From: Fimbriimonadaceae bacterium
Lineage (GTDB): Bacteria; Armatimonadota; Fimbriimonadia; Fimbriimonadales; Fimbriimonadaceae
NCBI GenBank assembly: GCA_019694835.1
Contig: JAIBBE010000175.1
Location: 1-8,121 of the forward strand
Direction of reading: 5' to 3'
Length of the DNA: 8,121 nt
The notes beneath the pieces were generated by a model, which saw nothing but the letters and a program-made list of their open reading frames with translations, ran no database searches and had not been told where the DNA came from. Position numbers and translations under genes: made by a program. Below are positions 5,489-8,121 of this stretch, piece after piece (position 1 is the first letter of the stretch; every line of letters begins with the position of its first letter).

Positions 5489-6004
5489 ATGGCTGACGAC
5501 ATGACTAGTTCAGAACTGGGCCGCTTGGATGGGGATACCACGCTACTTCTCAAAATCTGGAACCGCAGAGCCGTGATTGCCCTAGACGCGCATTACGATG
5601 GCGCACGTTATTACGGCAGAAGGAACAACTTGGTTGGCATTCCAGCGACTATCTTCGCTACAATCGTGGGGTCTTCTGTTTTCGCGACTCTCGAGAAGGA
5701 GATACGACTCGAGTTCCAAATCGCGGTTGGCGTATTGAGCATTGCTGCCGCGATCTTGACTGCACTCCAGACCTTTTGGGCCTATTCGGAAAAAGCGGAA
5801 AAGCATCGCCTCACTGGTGCCCGTTACGGTGCTATTGCTCGCGAGCTCGAACACTTGCTTGCTTTGCCATCAGATACACGTACGGCCAATCCTGAAACGC
5901 TCACTGTCCTGAGAAGAAGGCTGGACGGAATCTCAGAAGAAGCGCCCCGGTTGCCGGAAAAATTGTGGGCAGAAGCAAGAAAACGGCATCCAAAGGAATT
6001 CTGA
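5489..6004 (+). CDS. SLATT-domain two-TM protein (cassette 5)
   Basis: This encodes 171 residues. The layout is that of SLATT domains (SMODS and SLOG-associating two-TM effectors). An amphipathic N-terminal helix with W24 (about 15-45) is followed by TM1 at about 47-68, starting NLVGIPATIFATIVGSSVF, and TM2 at about 75-98 (FQIAVGVLSIAAAILTALQTFW). Then comes the typical conserved helix EKHRLTGARYGAIARELEHLL (about 104-124) and a helical tail. SLATT proteins are predicted pore-forming or membrane-disrupting effectors paired with cyclic-nucleotide synthases or other sensors in anti-phage loci. No such partner is visible within this cassette, so it may act alone or with something elsewhere. The ATG at 5489 has no separate Shine-Dalgarno; AGG of the attC R' box (5480-5482) is six bases upstream, the same spacing as for the gene at 299. 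Confidence 0.82.
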   Translation: MADDMTSSELGRLDGDTTLLLKIWNRRAVIALDAHYDGARYYGRRNNLVGIPATIFATIVGSSVFATLEKEIRLEFQIAVGVLSIAAAILTALQTFWAYSEKAEKHRLTGARYGAIARELEHLLALPSDTRTANPETLTVLRRRLDGISEEAPRLPEKLWAEARKRHPKEF

Positions 6005-6009
6005 TTGAA

Positions 6010-6036
6010 ACCTAACATTACGCTCCGGAGGGACCC
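6010..6036 (+). other. Truncated attC (left half only)
   Basis: R'' ACCTAAC (6010-6016, consensus) lies five bases after the preceding stop. The following ATTACGCTCCGGAGGGACC aligns well with the attC at 809-880 (shared ACATT, then GAGGGAC). No complementary right arm and no GTTRRRY box follow; core coding sequence of UPF0158 begins by 6040. The site is therefore cut in half. Confidence 0.65.
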
Positions 6037-6039
6037 CCC

Positions 6040-6414
6040 GTCGACCACTTCGCCTACATCGACCGGGAGAAGGGCACGGTCCACTGCTGGTCGTCCGAGG
6101 ACGGCGAGGACGAACAACCGCCGGACGACGTCGAGACGTCCGAGCGCTACCTTCATCTGCCGGACAAGCGCGACCTGGACCTGGGGCGCGAACTGGCCCT
6201 GGCCTTCGCCGACGCGGAGCTTCCCGGCGAGTACGAGACCATCGCGGGATTCTTCCGGAAGAAGGGCGCCTATCGGCGGTTCAAGGACTTCCTCGATTCG
6301 CGGGGGATGCTCGAACGCTGGTACGCCTTCGAGGAACGGGAGACGGAACAAGCCCTGCGGCGCTGTTGCGAGGAGAACGGGGTCGAGGTCGTGGACGATA
6401 GGGGCGGGGGTTGA
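6040..6414 (+). pseudogene. UPF0158 family protein, 5'-truncated
   Basis: The frame from 6040 to TGA at 6412-6414 encodes 124 residues starting VDHFAYIDREKGTVHCW and including RYLHLPDKRDLDLGRELALAF, GAYRRFKDFLDSRGMLERWYAFE and CCEENGVEVVDD. These are the conserved blocks of UPF0158, a family of unknown function. The frame is open back to 6016 with no ATG and no ribosome site. The missing part is probably only the first few tens of residues, since the family usually begins shortly before the AYIDRE block. The base composition is that of the core genome, unlike the sequence to the left. The start was replaced by the broken attC at 6010-6036, so the gene is most likely dead unless translated from an alternative start such as GTG within the remnant. 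Confidence 0.75.
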
Positions 6415-6450
6415 GGTTCTGCCGTGGGGTGAAGGCGGGGGATCGGGGCT

Positions 6451-6477
6451 TTATCGCGGCGGGGACGCCGCTCCCAC
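6451..6477 (-). repeat. REP-like extragenic palindrome
   Basis: On the minus strand this reads GTGGGAGCGGCGTCCCC then GCCGCGATAA. It has a perfect 6-bp stem GCGGCG/CGCCGC (6456-6461 and 6466-6471), a four-base loop and a GTGGGAG head. This matches the general form of bacterial REP elements that start with GTGG and are mobilised by RAYT transposases. It lies between the 3' ends of two converging genes, where it could also help stop transcription. Only one copy is in the window. The rest of 6415-6616 holds nothing else I can support. Confidence 0.55.
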
Positions 6478-6616
6478 GAAAACCAGCGGGTGCCGGTCGA
6501 TCGTGGGTTGCGCGAAACTTGCCGTTGGCATCAACCGTCGTCGTTGACGAATTCGCGCCTTTACGGTGCGAACTGCCCCTGAAAATCCTGGGGGCCAACC
6601 GCCGCCCGGCTTTCCC

Positions 6617-7168
6617 TCAGAACACCACCGTCACCACCCCCGTCGCCACGAACACCGCCGCGGCGACCCAGCGGATCGCCGTGAGCGGAAGGCGGTGCGC
6701 CAATGCCTCGCCGATCATCACCGCCGGCACGTTGGCGGCCATCATCCCCAGCGTCGTCCCCAGGACCACCGGCACCAGCGAATCGAAGCGCGCGCCCAGG
6801 GCGACGGTGGCGAGTTGCGTCTTGTCGCCCATCTCGGCGATGAAGAAGGCGATGGTGGTGGTGGCGAAGGCGCCGGCGGGGTGCAGCTTCGGGTCGCCGT
6901 CCAGGGAATCCGGGTGCAGGGTCCACAGGCCGAAGGCGATGAAGGTGAGGCCGGTGACCCAGCGCAGCCAGTCGGCGGGCACCATGTGGGCGATCCAGAC
7001 GCCGACGCTGCCGGCCAGGGCGTGGTTGGCGACGGTGGCCACCAGGATGCCGGCGACGATGGCGCCGGGTTTGCGCAGCCGGGCGGCGAGGACGAAGGAG
7101 AGGAGCTGGGTCTTGTCGCCGATCTCGGCGAGAGCGACGAGCAGGGCGGAGGTGAGGAAGGCTTCCAT
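6617..7168 (-). CDS. UPF0016/GDT1 family cation transporter
   Basis: This encodes 183 residues, a full-length bacterial member. It shows the family's two copies of the E-x-G-D-K-[TS] signature: EIGDKTQ (residues 15-21) and EMGDKTQ (112-118), each at the end of the first helix of a three-helix bundle. The two halves form six membrane segments in an internal-repeat architecture. UPF0016 proteins (TMEM165, Gdt1, bacterial MneA-type) move Mn2+ and/or Ca2+ across membranes; in bacteria they usually export manganese from the cytoplasm. It lies 48 bp downstream of fur in the same direction, suggesting co-transcription and a link between metal sensing and Mn2+ homeostasis. The ATG at 7168 has no clear Shine-Dalgarno. 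The 7169-7216 spacer is GC-rich, with a GCCCG/CGGGC hairpin. Confidence 0.9.
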   Translation of the reverse strand: MEAFLTSALLVALAEIGDKTQLLSFVLAARLRKPGAIVAGILVATVANHALAGSVGVWIAHMVPADWLRWVTGLTFIAFGLWTLHPDSLDGDPKLHPAGAFATTTIAFFIAEMGDKTQLATVALGARFDSLVPVVLGTTLGMMAANVPAVMIGEALAHRLPLTAIRWVAAAVFVATGVVTVVF

Positions 7169-7216
7169 GGGCGGGGCTTTCGGGATGGCGGCCGGCGCCC
7201 GGCCGCGGGCCGGCGG

Positions 7217-7654
7217 TCAGCCCTGGGGAACCTTGCGGTTCGGGCAGTCGGCCTTGATGCAGTCGCAGTAGAGGTGCAGGGCGTGGGCGCTGACGGTGAA
7301 GCCCCGCTCCCGGGCGATCTTGGCCTGGCGCTTCTCGATCTCCGGGTCGTAGAACTCCTCGACCCGCCCGCAGGTCAGGCAGACCAGGTGGTCGTGGTGG
7401 TGGCCTTCCTTCAGTTCGAAGACGGCCTTGCCGGATTCGAAGTAGTGGCGCTCCAGCAGCCCCGCCTGTTCGAACTGGGTGAGCACCCGATAGACGGTGG
7501 CCAGCCCGATGTCCATGTTCTCGCCGATGAGCTGGCGGTAGACATCCTCCGCGGAGAGGTGGCGCGCTTCCGACTTCCTGAACAGGTCGAGGATCTTCAG
7601 GCGCGGGAAGGTGGCCTTGAGGCCTATGCTCTTCAGGTCCTCGGTGTTCGACAT
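7217..7654 (-). CDS. fur: Ferric uptake regulator Fur
   Basis: This encodes 145 residues, the usual Fur length. Residues about 1-80 form the winged-helix DNA-binding domain, with [12 protein letters not shown] and [20 protein letters not shown] as its hallmark recognition region. The C-terminal dimerisation domain has the metal cluster HHHDHLVC (H85-C92), then C95, C132 and C137 for the structural zinc. Iron-loaded Fur represses iron-uptake genes by binding Fur boxes in promoters. I chose the ATG at 7654 ([11 protein letters not shown]) because it matches the family N-terminus; an in-frame ATG at 7765 would add 37 residues and overlap the bamE start. fur is divergent from bamE, a standard betaproteobacterial arrangement, and upstream of the UPF0016 gene. 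Confidence 0.97.
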   Translation of the reverse strand: MSNTEDLKSIGLKATFPRLKILDLFRKSEARHLSAEDVYRQLIGENMDIGLATVYRVLTQFEQAGLLERHYFESGKAVFELKEGHHHDHLVCLTCGRVEEFYDPEIEKRQAKIARERGFTVSAHALHLYCDCIKADCPNRKVPQG

Positions 7655-7697
7655 GGCGCGTGGCGGGGCGGTCGCGGAGGGGGTGGGGTGGCCGCGT

Positions 7698-7726
7698 ATG
7701 ATATATTTTTCGGCTCTCCAAGGAAA
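7698..7726 (-). promoter_or_regulatory. Candidate fur promoter in the fur-bamE gap
   Basis: On the minus strand TTTCCT (7721-7726) and TATCAT (7698-7703) are 17 bp apart, placing transcription start near 7690 and a leader of about 36 bases before fur. The only AT-rich patch in this GC-rich gap (TATGATATATTTTT, 7697-7710) also probably serves bamE in the other direction, but no matching -35 is visible for it. Resemblance to a Fur box is too loose to call. Confidence 0.4.
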
Positions 7727-7746
7727 CGACCGATGGGTGGTCCCGC

Positions 7747-8121
7747 ATGCGCAGCCTCCTTCCATTCAGCCTCCTGACCGGCATCGCGCTGGCGGGCTGT
7801 TCGAGCACCCCCGACGTCGCTTCCTACCTGACCCCGTACAAGATCGACGTACGCCAGGGCAATTTCGTCAGCCAGGAGATGGTCGCCCAGCTCCGCCCCG
7901 GCCTGAGCCGGGACCAGGTCCGCTTCATCCTCGGCTCGCCCCTGGTGGTCGATGCCTTCCACACCGACCGCTGGGACTACGTCTATCGGTTCCAGCCGGG
8001 CCGCGGAGAGGCCCAGCAGAGGCGCCTCGCGGTGTATTTCGAGGACGGCAAGCTCGCCCGCGTGGACGGCGACGTGGTGGCCGAGGACGGCGCCAGGGCG
8101 CCCGCCGAGGCCAAGCCCGCC
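7747..8121 (+). CDS. bamE: Outer membrane protein assembly factor BamE (SmpA), partial
   Basis: The first 125 residues are present; the 3' end is beyond the window. A lipoprotein signal peptide ends in the lipobox LAGC (residues 15-18), so C18 becomes the lipidated N-terminus, placing the protein on the inner face of the outer membrane. The BamE/SmpA/OmlA domain follows: [28 protein letters not shown], then [23 protein letters not shown] and [16 protein letters not shown]. BamE supports the BAM complex, which folds beta-barrel proteins into the outer membrane. The ATG at 7747 is chosen because it starts the signal peptide; GGGTGG (7735-7740) is a weak ribosome site. An Ala/Glu-rich tail follows the domain, so the gene probably ends soon after the window. 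Confidence 0.95.
   Translation, partial: MRSLLPFSLLTGIALAGCSSTPDVASYLTPYKIDVRQGNFVSQEMVAQLRPGLSRDQVRFILGSPLVVDAFHTDRWDYVYRFQPGRGEAQQRRLAVYFEDGKLARVDGDVVAEDGARAPAEAKPA

Noticed and set aside
6005..6547. Arg/Thr-rich 180-codon frame over the UPF0158 remnant
   Set aside because: It is an off-frame shadow of the recognisable UPF0158 frame and has low-complexity GC-driven composition.
7695..7715. Fur box in the fur-bamE gap
   Set aside because: AT-rich, but matches the GATAAT-type repeats too poorly to support.
6561..7808. Very long open frames (over 400 codons) on both strands across the fur region
   Set aside because: Pro/Arg/Gly-rich shadow frames caused by high GC over the clear fur and UPF0016 genes.
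1..8121. CRISPR array, tRNA or rRNA genes
   Set aside because: No regularly spaced repeats, cloverleaf or rRNA-like sequence seen on either strand.

Overview
The right-hand third (about 6.04-8.12 kb) is GC-rich bacterial core chromosome. It carries a headless UPF0158 gene, a UPF0016/GDT1-type cation transporter, fur, and a divergently transcribed bamE (smpA) lipoprotein gene cut by the window edge. The fur/bamE divergent pair, the character of both proteins and the high GC suggest a betaproteobacterium. This is inference from a few proteins; genus cannot be told.

The left three quarters (1 to about 6.04 kb) has visibly lower GC and reads as an integron gene-cassette array. The genes all point right, and most are followed by an imperfect inverted repeat bounded by R''-like (RYYYAAC) and R'-like (GTTRRRY) boxes, i.e. 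attC sites. From the left: an attC at about 228-293; cassette 1 (helical membrane-anchored protein, 299-814, attC 809-880); cassette 2 (exported orphan, 929-1609, attC about 1604-1714); cassette 3 (exported lectin/DUF1080-like protein, 1897-2610, attC 2687-2744); cassette 4 (operon of a small membrane protein, 3110-3448, and an exported CHAT-like cysteine peptidase, 3452-4942, followed by an IS481-type remnant and an attC at about 5391-5483); cassette 5 (two-TM SLATT-domain protein, 5489-6004, followed by half an attC). No integrase gene is in the window. From the orientation, intI/attI would lie to the left, or this is an integrase-less attC cluster.

The junction at about 6036-6040 fuses a truncated attC to the middle of the UPF0158 gene, so the array ends in a deletion or recombination scar. 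Beyond it lie a REP-like palindrome and the fur-UPF0016 transcription unit on the minus strand.

Most interesting are cassettes 4 and 5. Cassette 4 has its own candidate promoter, a leader with a tiny ORF, a 112-aa membrane protein and a signal-peptide-bearing CHAT-like protein with a visible His/Cys pair. Cassette 5 encodes a lone SLATT membrane protein, a family known as predicted effectors in nucleotide-signalling anti-phage systems. A defence or conflict role is therefore plausible but unproven for both.
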